Shown here piece after piece: positions 16,593 to 24,835 of a stretch of DNA of 64,000 nt. Within the stretch, counting starts at the first letter, position 1. Each line of letters opens with the position of its first letter. The position numbers and the translations under genes were made by a program. Source of the DNA: Rhodovulum euryhalinum (GTDB lineage: Bacteria > Pseudomonadota > Alphaproteobacteria > Rhodobacterales > Rhodobacteraceae); the NCBI RefSeq assembly GCF_004342445.1, contig NZ_SLWW01000007.1, forward strand, positions 1-64,000, in the 5' to 3' direction. Under the pieces are notes generated by a model. It was not told the origin of the DNA. It was given only the letters and a program-made list of their open reading frames with translations, and did not search any database.

Positions 16593-17816
16593 TCAGCCGA
16601 GGCGCCGGGCCATATCGGCCTTGCGCGCGATCATCCGGTCCGCCAGCACGGGCCGGCCGCCCATTCCGGCCACGGCCCGCCGGATCGCGTCGTCGGGCAG
16701 ACGCGTCACCACCCGGATCGCCACCGTGACCGCGGCATCATCCATGTCGCCGAACAGGCGGGCGGCGTGCGGGTTGTCCGGGTCGGTGCGCAGCCGGTCC
16801 AGTTCGTCGACGGTGGTGCCGAACGCGCGGCCCTTGGGATCGCCGCTGGCGCGGTACTCAAGCGCCCCGCCCATGTCGAGCGTCAGCACCACCCCGCCCG
16901 CCACCCCCTGGTTGTCGCCATCGAACCCGGCCGCGTCCCAGTTCGCCGTCCAGGCATGCACCCCCAGCCAGCCCTGCGCCTGCCGCCGTTCGCCGGGGCT
17001 GAACCCGGCGATGTGGCGCTTGTCCAGATCGACGAAGGCGGTCGCCACCAGGGCCGGGTCGGTCATCGGCAGGTAGTTTAGCGTCGGCGCCCCCGCCAGG
17101 CGGTAAAGCCGCGCCGCGATCCGTTCGTTCAGGGCGTGCGCCGCGCTTTCCAGTTCCTTGACATAGATCCGGCGCCCAGCGCTGTCGCGGTAGAGGCCGC
17201 CGGGCGTGCTTCCCAGCCGCCCGCCGATCCGCTCCAGGTCCGCGATGTCGAGGGGGCCCTCGTCGGCCAGCGCCAGCGTCCGGCGCACGGCGGCCAGTTG
17301 CGAGGGCGTCTCGATCGCGCCCGGCCGCGCGCGGCGCACCGCGCGGATGGCCGCGTCGGGCGCCATGCCCAGTTCGGCCAGCAGGCGCGCCGCGATCATC
17401 CCCGCGCGGCCCAGCCCGCCCTTGCAATGCACCAGCACATCGCCGCCCCCGCGCAGGATGGCGCGGATATCGCGGCCATCGGCCTGCCATGCGGCCTCGA
17501 ACGCCGGGGTCGGCACCGAGTAATCCGCGATCGGCAGGTGGCGCCAGTCAAGCCCCCGGGCCACAGACTCGGCGCCCAGATCGGGCACCTTCAGCGCCAC
17601 CAGTTCGGCGGGTTCCACCAGCGTCAGCACAAGCCGCGCGCCCCAGGCGGCGATCGCGTCCAGATCGGTGGCCAGGTCGCGCGCCCAGGCCCCGGTGGCG
17701 GCGGCCGGGTCCTGCTTGCCGGGGCAGAAGGTGATGCCGATCCGGCCCAGGCCGGGGCCCGCCCGGACCTCGGCGATCTGAAGGGGGTGGGTCAGGCTTG
17801 TCCGTGACCGGGCCAT
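16593..17816 (-). CDS. CDKN3-like dual-specificity phosphatase fused to an atypical kinase-like domain
   Basis: A 407-residue soluble protein with two parts. Residues 1-185 match CDKN3-type dual-specificity phosphatases: ITFCPGK near residue 30, general-acid candidate Asp98 in HLPIADY, and the P-loop HCKGGLGRAG with Cys131 and Arg137. Residues 205-400 are separate. They show a buried-lysine pattern (RIYVKELESAAHALNE, Lys220 and Glu230), then ANWDAAGFDGDN (Asp294, Asp301, Asn302) and LTLDMGGAL (Asp314). This resembles the lysine, catalytic aspartate/asparagine and metal-aspartate order of HipA/PI4K-like atypical kinases. The kinase assignment is inference. The start at 17816 is preceded by AGGATGACGGA. 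It ends 15 bases from draG, convergently. Confidence 0.7.
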   Translation of the reverse strand: MARSRTSLTHPLQIAEVRAGPGLGRIGITFCPGKQDPAAATGAWARDLATDLDAIAAWGARLVLTLVEPAELVALKVPDLGAESVARGLDWRHLPIADYSVPTPAFEAAWQADGRDIRAILRGGGDVLVHCKGGLGRAGMIAARLLAELGMAPDAAIRAVRRARPGAIETPSQLAAVRRTLALADEGPLDIADLERIGGRLGSTPGGLYRDSAGRRIYVKELESAAHALNERIAARLYRLAGAPTLNYLPMTDPALVATAFVDLDKRHIAGFSPGERRQAQGWLGVHAWTANWDAAGFDGDNQGVAGGVVLTLDMGGALEYRASGDPKGRAFGTTVDELDRLRTDPDNPHAARLFGDMDDAAVTVAIRVVTRLPDDAIRRAVAGMGGRPVLADRMIARKADMARRLG

Positions 17817-18190
17817 TCCGTCATCCTGTTGCACAGGGGGCGTCGCGCCGTCACGATAGCGCCGCCCGCCGCGCCGCGCCATGGCGGGCTTTGCCGCTGT
17901 CCCGTTGGCGCTCAAATCAACCCAAGATTGATTCGCGACCTTGTCATTTCGCGCGGCGGTATTCGCTGCAACATCTGGTGGTTCACGCCGCAGATCCCGG
18001 CATCCCGCGCCAGTTGTCCACAAGATATTGCGTTACCAGCCAGCGCTGTCACGAAAATACTGCTTTACAGCCACCCCCTTTGGCCCCACCATATCTGGTA
18101 AGGGCTGGCGGGAAATTTCCACACCCTTGAGCAGGCACCTAAGCCTTGTAGGGTGCGCGCCCAGCAAGGCTACAACCGAAGAGGCCGGGC
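17817..18190. other. Intergenic region between the phosphatase-kinase gene and the ybjN-like gene
   Basis: 374 bases with no credible gene. It must contain the divergent promoters of both flanking genes. An inverted repeat AATCAA-N7-TTGATT lies at 17915-17933, and a single near-consensus DnaA box TTGTCCACA at 18014-18022. Neither is backed by further evidence. The middle is less GC-rich than the flanking genes. Confidence 0.5.
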
Positions 18191-18694
18191 ATGTCGCTTT
18201 CCGAAGATTTCCTGCATGGCGAGGACCTTCACCCCATCGACATCGTCGAACACCTCGCCGAACACCGCGACTGGGAGTTCGACCGGGTCACCGACGACCA
18301 GATCGCGATGGCGGTGACCGGGCAGTGGCGGACCTATTCGATCACGCTAGCCTGGTCGGGCCATGACGAAATGCTGCGGCTGATCTGCACCTTCGAGATG
18401 GAGCCGCCCGAGCACCGGGTGCAGGCGATCTACGAGACGCTGAACGCCACCAACGACATGTGCTGGGCCGGCGCCTTCACCTATTGGCACGAGCAGCGGC
18501 TGATGGTGTGGCGCCACGGGCTGATGCTTGCCCCGGGCCAGCCGGTCGCGGCCGAACATGTCGAGCGGCTGATCCGCACCGCGGTCGCGGCGTCCGAACG
18601 GTTCTATCCGGCCTTCCAGCTTGTCGCCTGGGGCGACCGAACGCCCGCGGATGCGCTGCAAGTCGCCATTGCAGAGGCCTACGGCCGCGCCTAA
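18191..18694 (+). CDS. YbjN-domain protein
   Basis: A 167-residue cytoplasmic protein of the YbjN family, alpha/beta-folded and structurally akin to type III secretion chaperones, with no agreed biochemical role. E. coli YbjN affects motility and stress tolerance. The conserved start HPIDIVEHLAEHRDWEFDR and the middle LNATNDMCWAGAFTYWHEQ support the call. Homologues are commonly encoded just before proC in Rhodobacteraceae, as here, where proC starts 31 bases later. Confidence 0.85.
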   Translation: MSLSEDFLHGEDLHPIDIVEHLAEHRDWEFDRVTDDQIAMAVTGQWRTYSITLAWSGHDEMLRLICTFEMEPPEHRVQAIYETLNATNDMCWAGAFTYWHEQRLMVWRHGLMLAPGQPVAAEHVERLIRTAVAASERFYPAFQLVAWGDRTPADALQVAIAEAYGRA

Positions 18695-18725
18695 CCTCGG
18701 CCCCCGGAAACCAAGGGGGCACGCG

Positions 18726-19547
18726 ATGAGGATGGACGATATCGCGGCCCGGGGGCTGGTGCTTCTGGGCTGTGGCAAGATGGGTTCTGCGCTGCTGGAG
18801 GGCTGGCTGAAACAGGGCCTGCCCGCCTCTGCGGTCTGGGTGGTCGACCCGGGCCCCTCCGACTGGCTGGCGGCGCTGGCGGCCGAAGGGCTGCACCTGA
18901 ACGAGCCGCTGCCCGAATCCCCCGCCGTCGTGCTGATCGCGGTCAAGCCACAGATCATGGACGCCGCCCTGCCGCAGGTTGCGGGGCTGGCCGATGGGCG
19001 CACGCTGTTCCTGTCGGTCGCGGCGGGCAAGACGCTGGACTACTTCGCCCGGCATCTCGGGGATCGCGCCCCGGTCATCCGCTCGATCCCGAACACCCCG
19101 GCCGCCATCGGCCGCGGCATCACCGCGCTGATCGGCAACGCGCGGGTGGACGAGACGGGCCTTGCGCTGGCCGAAGGGCTGCTGGCGGCGGTGGGCCAGA
19201 GCGTCCGGCTGGAGACCGAGGACCAGATGGACGCGGTGACCGCCGTCTCGGGATCCGGCCCGGCCTATGTGTTCCACCTGATCGAGGCGCTGGCCGCCGC
19301 GGGCGAGGCGCAGGGGCTGCCACCCGGCATGGCGATGACGCTTGCCAGGGCGACGGTCGGCGGCGCCGGGCAACTGGCCGAGGACTCCGCGGACAGCCCC
19401 GCGCAACTGCGCGCCAACGTCACCTCGCCCCAGGGGACCACCGCCGCTGCGCTGGCGGTGCTGATGGACCCCGAGACCGGCTTTCCGCCGCTTCTGCGGC
19501 GCGCGGTCGCCGCCGCGACGGTCCGTAGCAAGGAGTTGGGATCGTGA
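18726..19547 (+). CDS. proC: Pyrroline-5-carboxylate reductase
   Basis: Catalyses the last step of proline synthesis, reducing 1-pyrroline-5-carboxylate with NAD(P)H. The 273-residue product has the Rossmann motif GCGKMGSALLEG near residue 15. The C-terminal signature region TAVSGSGPAYVF, followed by LARATVGGAGQLA and SPQGTTAAALAVL, matches the family. The reading frame is open back to 18621 but the ATG at 18726 gives the usual short lead before the Rossmann strand. Its TGA overlaps the GTG start of the next gene, so the two are probably translated together. Confidence 0.94.
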   Translation: MRMDDIAARGLVLLGCGKMGSALLEGWLKQGLPASAVWVVDPGPSDWLAALAAEGLHLNEPLPESPAVVLIAVKPQIMDAALPQVAGLADGRTLFLSVAAGKTLDYFARHLGDRAPVIRSIPNTPAAIGRGITALIGNARVDETGLALAEGLLAAVGQSVRLETEDQMDAVTAVSGSGPAYVFHLIEALAAAGEAQGLPPGMAMTLARATVGGAGQLAEDSADSPAQLRANVTSPQGTTAAALAVLMDPETGFPPLLRRAVAAATVRSKELGS

Positions 19548-19882
19548 CGGAAATCAGCTTCGATGACTTCCTCAAGGTGGATATCCGCGTGGGCCAGATC
19601 GTGCGGGCCGAACCCTATCCCGAGGCGCGCAAACCCGCGATCAAGCTCTGGGTCGATTTCGGCCCGGAGATCGGCGAGAGGAAAAGCTCGGCCCAGATCA
19701 CCGCGCATTACGCCCCCGAGGATCTGCCCGGCAAGCGGGTGCTTGGCGTTGTCAACTTCCCGCCCCGCCAGATCGGCAAGTTCCTGTCCGAAGTTCTGGT
19801 GCTGGGCTTGCCGGACGAGACCGGCGAGGTAGTTCTGATCACGCCGGACAAGGATGTGCCGATCGGGGGGAGGATGTTCTGA
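19544..19882 (+). CDS. CsaA-like tRNA-binding protein
   Basis: A 112-residue single OB-fold protein matching the tRNA-binding domain found at the C-terminus of some methionyl-tRNA synthetases and in the chaperone-like protein CsaA. Family features are FLKVDIRVGQIVRAEP at the start and RVLGVVNFPPRQIG and VLVLGLPD in the second half. It starts with GTG at 19544, overlapping the proC stop by four bases (GTGA), with AAGGAG eleven bases upstream. Its exact role in this group is not established. Confidence 0.88.
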   Translation: MTEISFDDFLKVDIRVGQIVRAEPYPEARKPAIKLWVDFGPEIGERKSSAQITAHYAPEDLPGKRVLGVVNFPPRQIGKFLSEVLVLGLPDETGEVVLITPDKDVPIGGRMF

Positions 19883-20835
19883 TGACACGAATTCTGGTGA
19901 CCCGGCCGATGCCGGGGCGGGTGGGCCCGGCGGTGCAGGCGCTGGGCGAGGTCGAGATGCGCGACAGCAACCTGCCGCTTTCCGACGCGGAACTGCGCCG
20001 GGCGCTGACCGATTTCGACATCGTCCTGCCGACGCTGGGCGACCGCTTCTCGGCCGGGGTCTTCGCCGATGCAGGCCAGCCCCGGGCACGGCTGCTGGCC
20101 AATTTCGGCATGGGCTACAACCATATCGACGTGGCCGCCGCACGTGCGTTTGGCATCGCGGTGACCAACACGCCGGGCGCGGTGACGGATGCGACCGCCG
20201 ATGTCGGCATGCTGCTGATCCTGATGACCTGCCGCCGCGCCTCCGAGGGCGAACGGATGCTGCGCGCAGGCCAGTGGACCGGCTGGCATCCGACCCAGAT
20301 GCTGGGCCTGCACGTGACCGGCAAGACCGTGGGCATCATCGGGATGGGCAATATCGGCCAGGCGCTGGCGCGGCGCTGCCATTACGGGTTCGGGATGAAC
20401 GTGGTCTATTACACGCGCTCGCCCAGGGCGCTGGATTTCCCCGCAACGCCCGTCGACAGCCTCGCTGCGCTGGGGGCGGCGTCGGATGTCGTTGTGTCCT
20501 GCGTGCCGGGCGGTGCCGAGACGCGGCACATGATGGGGGCCGATCTCTTTGCGGCGATGCGGCCCCATGCGCATTTCGTCAACATCTCGCGCGGCGACGT
20601 CGTGGACGAGGCGGCGCTGGTCGCGGCACTGTCCGAGGGCCGGATCGCGGGTGCCGGGCTCGACGTATACGAGTTCGAACCGCAGGTGCCCGAGGCACTG
20701 GTCGCGATGGAGAACGTGGCGCTGCTGCCCCATCTCGGCACCGCCACGCTTGAGGTGCGGGACTCGATGGGCATGATGGCGGTCGAGAACATCCGCGCCT
20801 TCCTCGCGGGCGCGGCGCTGCCGAACCCGGTCTAG
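19882..20835 (+). CDS. D-isomer-specific 2-hydroxyacid dehydrogenase (glyoxylate/hydroxypyruvate reductase-like)
   Basis: A 317-residue cytoplasmic NAD(P)-dependent dehydrogenase. The cofactor motif is GIIGMGNIGQALARR near residue 152. The catalytic arginine is in HFVNISRGDVVDE, a glutamate lies downstream, and the histidine is in VALLPHLGTATLEVR. The N-terminal substrate domain keeps FGMGYNHID with the conserved NHID turn. Similar proteins reduce glyoxylate or hydroxypyruvate, but closely related enzymes act on other 2-oxoacids. Its ATG shares one base with the stop of the CsaA-like gene, indicating a proC-csaA-like-dehydrogenase transcription unit. Confidence 0.9.
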   Translation: MTRILVTRPMPGRVGPAVQALGEVEMRDSNLPLSDAELRRALTDFDIVLPTLGDRFSAGVFADAGQPRARLLANFGMGYNHIDVAAARAFGIAVTNTPGAVTDATADVGMLLILMTCRRASEGERMLRAGQWTGWHPTQMLGLHVTGKTVGIIGMGNIGQALARRCHYGFGMNVVYYTRSPRALDFPATPVDSLAALGAASDVVVSCVPGGAETRHMMGADLFAAMRPHAHFVNISRGDVVDEAALVAALSEGRIAGAGLDVYEFEPQVPEALVAMENVALLPHLGTATLEVRDSMGMMAVENIRAFLAGAALPNPV

Positions 20836-20858
20836 CCTGCCGCTGGTTCGCGCCCGCC

Positions 20859-20880
20859 TTCTTCTTGGCGAAAATACTCC
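20859..20880 (-). repeat. Dispersed intergenic repeat, copy 2
   Basis: Exact reverse complement of the 22-base element at 8251-8272. It is followed by GGGGTCTGGGGGCAGCGCCC and a CCAG tail, which forms a GC-rich hairpin (CTGGGGGC/GCCCCCAG at about 20887-20904). It lies between the 2-hydroxyacid dehydrogenase gene and glpX. Confidence 0.8.
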
Positions 20881-21015
20881 GGGGGTCTGGGGGCAGCGCC
20901 CCCAGCCGGTCGGCCGGGCGAAACCCGGTACGCCCCCGCGGCCCTGCGCCCCCTTGTCTCACCCGTCCCCGAGGGGCTAGATGCCCGCAACCGGATTTGC
21001 CCTGCAGGATTTCTC

Positions 21016-21987
21016 ATGACCGACACGCAAGCCTACGATTTCAACGACCGCATGCTCTCGCTGGGCCTCGCCCGCGTCTCCGAGGCCGCCGCGCTGGCCT
21101 CGGCGAGACTGATTGGCCATGGCGACGAAAAGGCCGCCGACCAGGCCGCGGTGGACGCGATGCGCACCCAGCTCAACAAGCTCGACATCGCGGGCGTCGT
21201 GGTGATCGGCGAGGGCGAGCGTGACGAGGCGCCGATGCTCTATATCGGCGAAGAGGTGGGCTCCGGCCAGGGCCCCGCGGTCGATATCGCGCTCGACCCG
21301 CTCGAAGGCACGACGCTGACCGCCAAGGACATGCCGAACGCGCTGGCCGTGATCGCGATGGGCCCGCGCGGCTCGATGCTGCACGCCCCCGACGTCTACA
21401 TGGAAAAGCTGGCGATCGGGCCGGGCTATCCCGAGGGCATCGTGACCCTCGACATGCCGCCCGCGGAACGGGTGCGGACGCTGGCCCGTGCCAAAGGCGG
21501 CGATCCCGACGACATCACCGTCTGCATCCTGGAGCGCCCGCGCCACGAGGCGCTGATCGCCGAGGTGCGCACGACCGGCGCGGCGATCCGGCTGATCACC
21601 GATGGCGACGTGGCAGGCGTGATGCATTGCGCCGAGGCGCAGCGGACGGGCATTGACATGTATATGGGGTCGGGCGGCGCGCCCGAGGGGGTGCTGGCGG
21701 CCGCGGCGCTGAAATGCATGGGCGGGCAGATCTTCGGCCAGCTTCTGTTTCGCAACGACGACGAACGCGCGCGGGCGGCCCGCGCCGGGATCACCGACCT
21801 GAACCGGGTCTATGCCCGCGACGACATGGTGCGTGCCGACGTGATCTTTGCCGCGACCGGGGTGACCGACGGCTCGCTGCTGCCCGGCATCCGGCGCGAG
21901 GTGGGCTGGCTGACCGCCGAAACCCTGCTGATGCGGTCCAAGACCGGCTCGGTCCGTCGGATGACCTACCGCACCCCTGCGAAATAG
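21016..21987 (+). CDS. glpX: Class II fructose-1,6-bisphosphatase
   Basis: Hydrolyses fructose-1,6-bisphosphate to fructose-6-phosphate in gluconeogenesis; in autotrophic Rhodobacteraceae such enzymes can also serve the Calvin cycle. The 323-residue product has the GlpX signatures GEGERDEAPMLYIGEEVG near residue 67, ALDPLEGTT with metal-binding Asp and Glu near residue 94, and ATGVTDGSLLPGI near residue 285. recJ begins 3 bases after its stop, so the two form a tight pair. Confidence 0.94.
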   Translation: MTDTQAYDFNDRMLSLGLARVSEAAALASARLIGHGDEKAADQAAVDAMRTQLNKLDIAGVVVIGEGERDEAPMLYIGEEVGSGQGPAVDIALDPLEGTTLTAKDMPNALAVIAMGPRGSMLHAPDVYMEKLAIGPGYPEGIVTLDMPPAERVRTLARAKGGDPDDITVCILERPRHEALIAEVRTTGAAIRLITDGDVAGVMHCAEAQRTGIDMYMGSGGAPEGVLAAAALKCMGGQIFGQLLFRNDDERARAARAGITDLNRVYARDDMVRADVIFAATGVTDGSLLPGIRREVGWLTAETLLMRSKTGSVRRMTYRTPAK

Positions 21988-21990
21988 CGG

Positions 21991-23739
21991 ATGGCGAAAG
22001 CCTTTCTCGACGTCGAGTGTTCCGCGACGGGCCGGCGCTGGACCGGCCCCTCGCCCGAAGAGGCCCGTCAGGCCGAGGCGCTGGTGCAGGCCACGCGCCT
22101 GCCGCCCGCCGTGGCCGCCGTGCTGGCGCGGCGCGGTGTCGGCCCCGAGGCGGCCGAAGGCTTTCTCGACCCCACGCTCAAGGATCTGCTGCCCGACCCG
22201 TTGTCCCTGCGCGACATGGGGGTGGCGGCCGAACGGTTCCTGGCCGCGGTCAAGGCGCGCCAGCGGATCGCGGTCTTCGCCGATTACGATGTCGATGGCG
22301 GCGCCTCGGCCGCGCTGATCCTGACCTGGCTGGCCGCGCAGGGGCACGGGGCCACGCTCTACATCCCCGACCGGATCGACGAGGGTTATGGCCCGAACGA
22401 GCCCGCGATGGAACAACTCGCCCGCGACCACGACCTGATCGTGTGCGTCGATTGCGGCACCCTCAGCCATGGCCCCATCGCCGCCGCCCGGGGCGCCGAC
22501 GTGATCGTGCTGGACCATCACCTGGGCGCCGAGACGCTACCCCCCGCGCTGGCCGTGGTGAACCCCAACCGGCAGGACGAGACCGGCGATCTGGGCCATC
22601 TCTGCGCGGCGGGGGTGGTGTTCCTGATGCTGGTCGAGGTCAACCGCCAGATGCGCGCGGCAGGGCAACGCGGCCCCAACCTGCTGGGGTATCTCGACCT
22701 CGTGGCACTGGCCACCGTGGCCGATGTGGCGCCGCTGGTGGGCCTCAACCGGGCGCTGGTCCGACAGGGGCTCAAGGTGATGGCCGGGCGCGGCCGCCCC
22801 GGCCTGGTGGCGCTGTCGGACATCGCGCGGATGACCAGTGCGCCCACGCCTTATCACCTGGGCTTCCTGCTGGGCCCCCGGGTCAACGCGGGCGGTCGGA
22901 TCGGCCAGGCCGATCTGGGCGCGCGGCTGCTGGCGACGGCCGATCCGCATGAGGCAGCGGCCCTGGCCGAGCGGCTGGATCTGCTGAACACCGAGCGGCG
23001 CGAGATCGAGGCGCGGGTGCGCGACGCCGCGCTTGCCCAGGCCGAGGCCCGCGGGCTTGAGGGGCCGCTGGTCTGGGCCGCGGGCGAGGGCTGGCATCCC
23101 GGCGTCGTCGGCATCGTCGCCAGCCGCCTGAAGGAGGCCACCAACCGCCCCGCCGTGGTGATCGGACTGGAGGGTGACCAAGGCAAGGGCTCGGGCCGGT
23201 CGGTGTCGGGCGTCGATCTGGGCGCGGCGATCCACCGGCTGGCGGCCGAGGGGCTGCTGATCAAGGGCGGTGGGCACAAGATGGCGGCGGGACTGACCGT
23301 TGCGCGCGACCGGCTGGATGCGGCAATGGACCGGCTGGGCGACCTGCTGGCGCGCCAGGGGGCAGGGGCGTCCGGTCCACGCGAGCTTCGGCTCGACGCG
23401 CTGCTGATGCCGGGGGCGGCCTGCGTCGAACTGGTCGACCAGATCGAGGCCGCCGGCCCCTTCGGCGCGGGCGCCCCCGCGCCCCGCTTTGCCTTTCCGG
23501 GGATGGCCGTGACCTTCGCCCGGCGCGTCGGCGAGAGCCACCTCAAGATCGGCTTCGGCGACGGCACCGGGCCGCGGCTCGACGCGATCGCCTTCGGCGC
23601 CTTCGACGGCCCGCTGGGCCCGCTGCTTGAGGCCCATGGCGGCGCCCGCCTGCACCTCGCCGGGCGGCTCGAGATCAACGACTGGGGCGGCCGGCGCCAG
23701 GTTCAACTGCGCCTTGAGGACGCGGCGCGGGCAGACTGA
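21991..23739 (+). CDS. recJ: Single-stranded-DNA-specific 5'-3' exonuclease RecJ
   Basis: Degrades single-stranded DNA from the 5' end in recombination and mismatch repair. The 582-residue product has the DHH-family motifs: VFADYDVDGGASAALIL near residue 90, CVDCGT, VLDHHLGAE with the diagnostic DHH near residue 173, then the DHHA1 region with GGGHKMAAGLTV and a C-terminal OB-like domain. Length and order match proteobacterial RecJ. It directly follows glpX and is followed after 79 bases by tRNA-Glu. Confidence 0.94.
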   Translation: MAKAFLDVECSATGRRWTGPSPEEARQAEALVQATRLPPAVAAVLARRGVGPEAAEGFLDPTLKDLLPDPLSLRDMGVAAERFLAAVKARQRIAVFADYDVDGGASAALILTWLAAQGHGATLYIPDRIDEGYGPNEPAMEQLARDHDLIVCVDCGTLSHGPIAAARGADVIVLDHHLGAETLPPALAVVNPNRQDETGDLGHLCAAGVVFLMLVEVNRQMRAAGQRGPNLLGYLDLVALATVADVAPLVGLNRALVRQGLKVMAGRGRPGLVALSDIARMTSAPTPYHLGFLLGPRVNAGGRIGQADLGARLLATADPHEAAALAERLDLLNTERREIEARVRDAALAQAEARGLEGPLVWAAGEGWHPGVVGIVASRLKEATNRPAVVIGLEGDQGKGSGRSVSGVDLGAAIHRLAAEGLLIKGGGHKMAAGLTVARDRLDAAMDRLGDLLARQGAGASGPRELRLDALLMPGAACVELVDQIEAAGPFGAGAPAPRFAFPGMAVTFARRVGESHLKIGFGDGTGPRLDAIAFGAFDGPLGPLLEAHGGARLHLAGRLEINDWGGRRQVQLRLEDAARAD

Positions 23740-23818
23740 AGGGCGGCGGAAAAATCCGCGAAATACCCCCTTGCGCAGCCCCGCCAATTTATCTAGGAAA
23801 CGCCCCACAAGCCTTCAC

Positions 23819-23893
23819 GGCCCGTTCGTCTATCGGTTAGGACGTCAGGTTTTCAACCTGAAAAGAGGGGTTCGACTCCCCTACGGGCTGCCA
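23819..23893 (+). tRNA. tRNA-Glu (anticodon UUC)
   Basis: A full cloverleaf can be drawn. The acceptor stem GGCCCGT/ACGGGCT has a G-U first pair, and the D arm follows with GTC...GAC. The anticodon stem TCAGG/CCTGA encloses the loop TTTTCAA with TTC at positions 34-36, and the T stem AGGGG/CCCCT encloses TTCGACT. The discriminator G is followed by an encoded CCA at 23891-23893. An AT-richer islet starts immediately downstream, as is usual when a tRNA 3' end serves as an integration target. Confidence 0.95.
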
Positions 23894-24169
23894 CTTTTAT
23901 TGCTTAAACTATTGATTTCATTGAGAAATCAGCAAGCAAGAAGATCTCTACCCACAATCCACCCACAGCATCCCGCCGCTAAGATCGACGGTCGCCAGCG
24001 CGTTGCAGGCCGGGAAACGATCACGCATTCGTGAACACGGCGCGGCGAGCGCAATGGGCTTCTGCGGTCATTACGATGACGTTTCGTAACATTTGGCCCT
24101 AGCGCGACGGCTTCGCCCGCCCTATCTTTGCACAAGATACGGTCACTTATTACGAGGCGAGCACTACAC

Positions 24170-24352
24170 ATGGCATCGACGTTCAAACCCGGCGATATCG
24201 TTCAACTGAAATCCGGCGGTCCCGCGATGACCATTTCTAGCAGCGGTTCCGGCGACGGCTATTGGTGCGAATGGTTCAAGGGCGCTTCGAAAGAGCGGGC
24301 GCACTTCAACGAAGAAACGCTTCAAGCTTACGTCGCGCCGAAGAAAGCATGA
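24170..24352 (+). CDS. YodC/DUF2158-family small protein
   Basis: A 60-residue protein beginning MASTFKPGDIVQLKSGGPAMTI and containing GYWCEWFKG, the pattern of DUF2158 (YodC) proteins: small beta-rich domains of unknown function, frequent on plasmids, prophages and islands. An in-frame ATG 14 codons upstream (24128) exists, but the domain begins at once after 24170, and GAGGCGAG lies 8 bases before this start. Its stop overlaps the next gene's start in an ATGA. Base composition is lower in G+C than the flanking core genes. Confidence 0.85.
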   Translation: MASTFKPGDIVQLKSGGPAMTISSSGSGDGYWCEWFKGASKERAHFNEETLQAYVAPKKA

Positions 24353-24606
24353 CGGAAGACGAAGCCGCCCGTTGGATGCTGGCAGAGTATGAACGCGACG
24401 GTTTTCTTTATCAGGAAGCTGCCGCAAGCCACCTGTTCCAACTTCAAGATGAAACCTTGGCGTATTTCGACAAGTCTTCGAACCTATGCGTCGGCAAAGG
24501 CGTGTTGAAGATTTTCAATACACTTACGCCGGATGCGGTCTATGAACGCGCGGGCAAGTTCTGGCGCATTCGCTTGGAAACCGACCAACCGGGACGCCAG
24601 CAATGA
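24349..24606 (+). CDS. DUF6953-like small protein
   Basis: An 85-residue cytoplasmic protein starting MTEDEAARWMLAEYERDGFLY and ending with LTPDAVYERAGKFWRIR. This organisation, a helical WMLxExERDGxLYQ start and an LTPDxVWERxxxxWR end, is what I remember for DUF6953, a family seen in integron cassettes and genomic islands. No function is known. It is translationally coupled to the DUF2158 gene by an ATGA overlap, so the two behave as a small mobile pair. Confidence 0.7.
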   Translation: MTEDEAARWMLAEYERDGFLYQEAAASHLFQLQDETLAYFDKSSNLCVGKGVLKIFNTLTPDAVYERAGKFWRIRLETDQPGRQQ

Positions 24607-24637
24607 AAAAAGCCCCGACGCGGTGAAGCGCCGGGGC
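24606..24637 (-). terminator. Rho-independent terminator, minus strand
   Basis: Arms GCCCCG (24612-24617) and CGGGGC (24632-24637), extended by an inner CGC/GCG pairing, are followed on the minus strand by six T (A6 at 24606-24611). This orientation would end the glg-malQ operon about 200 bases after malQ. No T-run follows on the plus strand. Confidence 0.7.
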
Positions 24638-24713
24638 AAAGCCGTTCGGAACAATCCCGAAGAACGAACGGCCATCGGGCAGACAGGCCATGCCGCCCGA
24701 ATTCGAAGGTTAT

Positions 24714-24833
24714 TCAATCGCGTTGACGATGACCTTCACCCGACTCGCGCAGTAGAGGCGTCTGGAAGCGGGCCAGCAGGTCGCGCGGGGCGCGGTGCGC
24801 ATTGGTCGGGTTTCCGACGCACCGGTGAACCGC
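24714..24833 (-). other. Noncoding stretch with DUF1589-like translated repeat
   Basis: Between malQ and its terminator one minus-strand frame reads GNPTNAHRAPRDLLARF, then QTPLLRESGEGHRQRD and a stop. Peptides with LLARFQTPL and RESGEGH recur in annotated small proteins of many proteobacteria and planctomycetes (DUF1589-like) and are usually translations of a repeated DNA element rather than real proteins. No start codon or ribosome-binding site supports a gene. Confidence 0.35.
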
Positions 24834-24835
24834 GC

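Noticed and set aside
17915-17933. AATCAA-N7-TTGATT inverted repeat
   Set aside because: The arms are the outward form of an FNR-like half-site and the spacing does not fit FNR (TTGAT-N4-ATCAA). No regulator nearby explains it.
18014-18022. DnaA box TTGTCCACA in the gap before the ybjN-like gene
   Set aside because: A single near-consensus site without further boxes, an AT-rich unwinding element or origin-linked genes.
23894-24835. Second copy of the tRNA-Glu 3' end as an attachment repeat
   Set aside because: I found no repeat of the T-arm/acceptor sequence between the tRNA and malQ, so an island with intact att sites is not supported.
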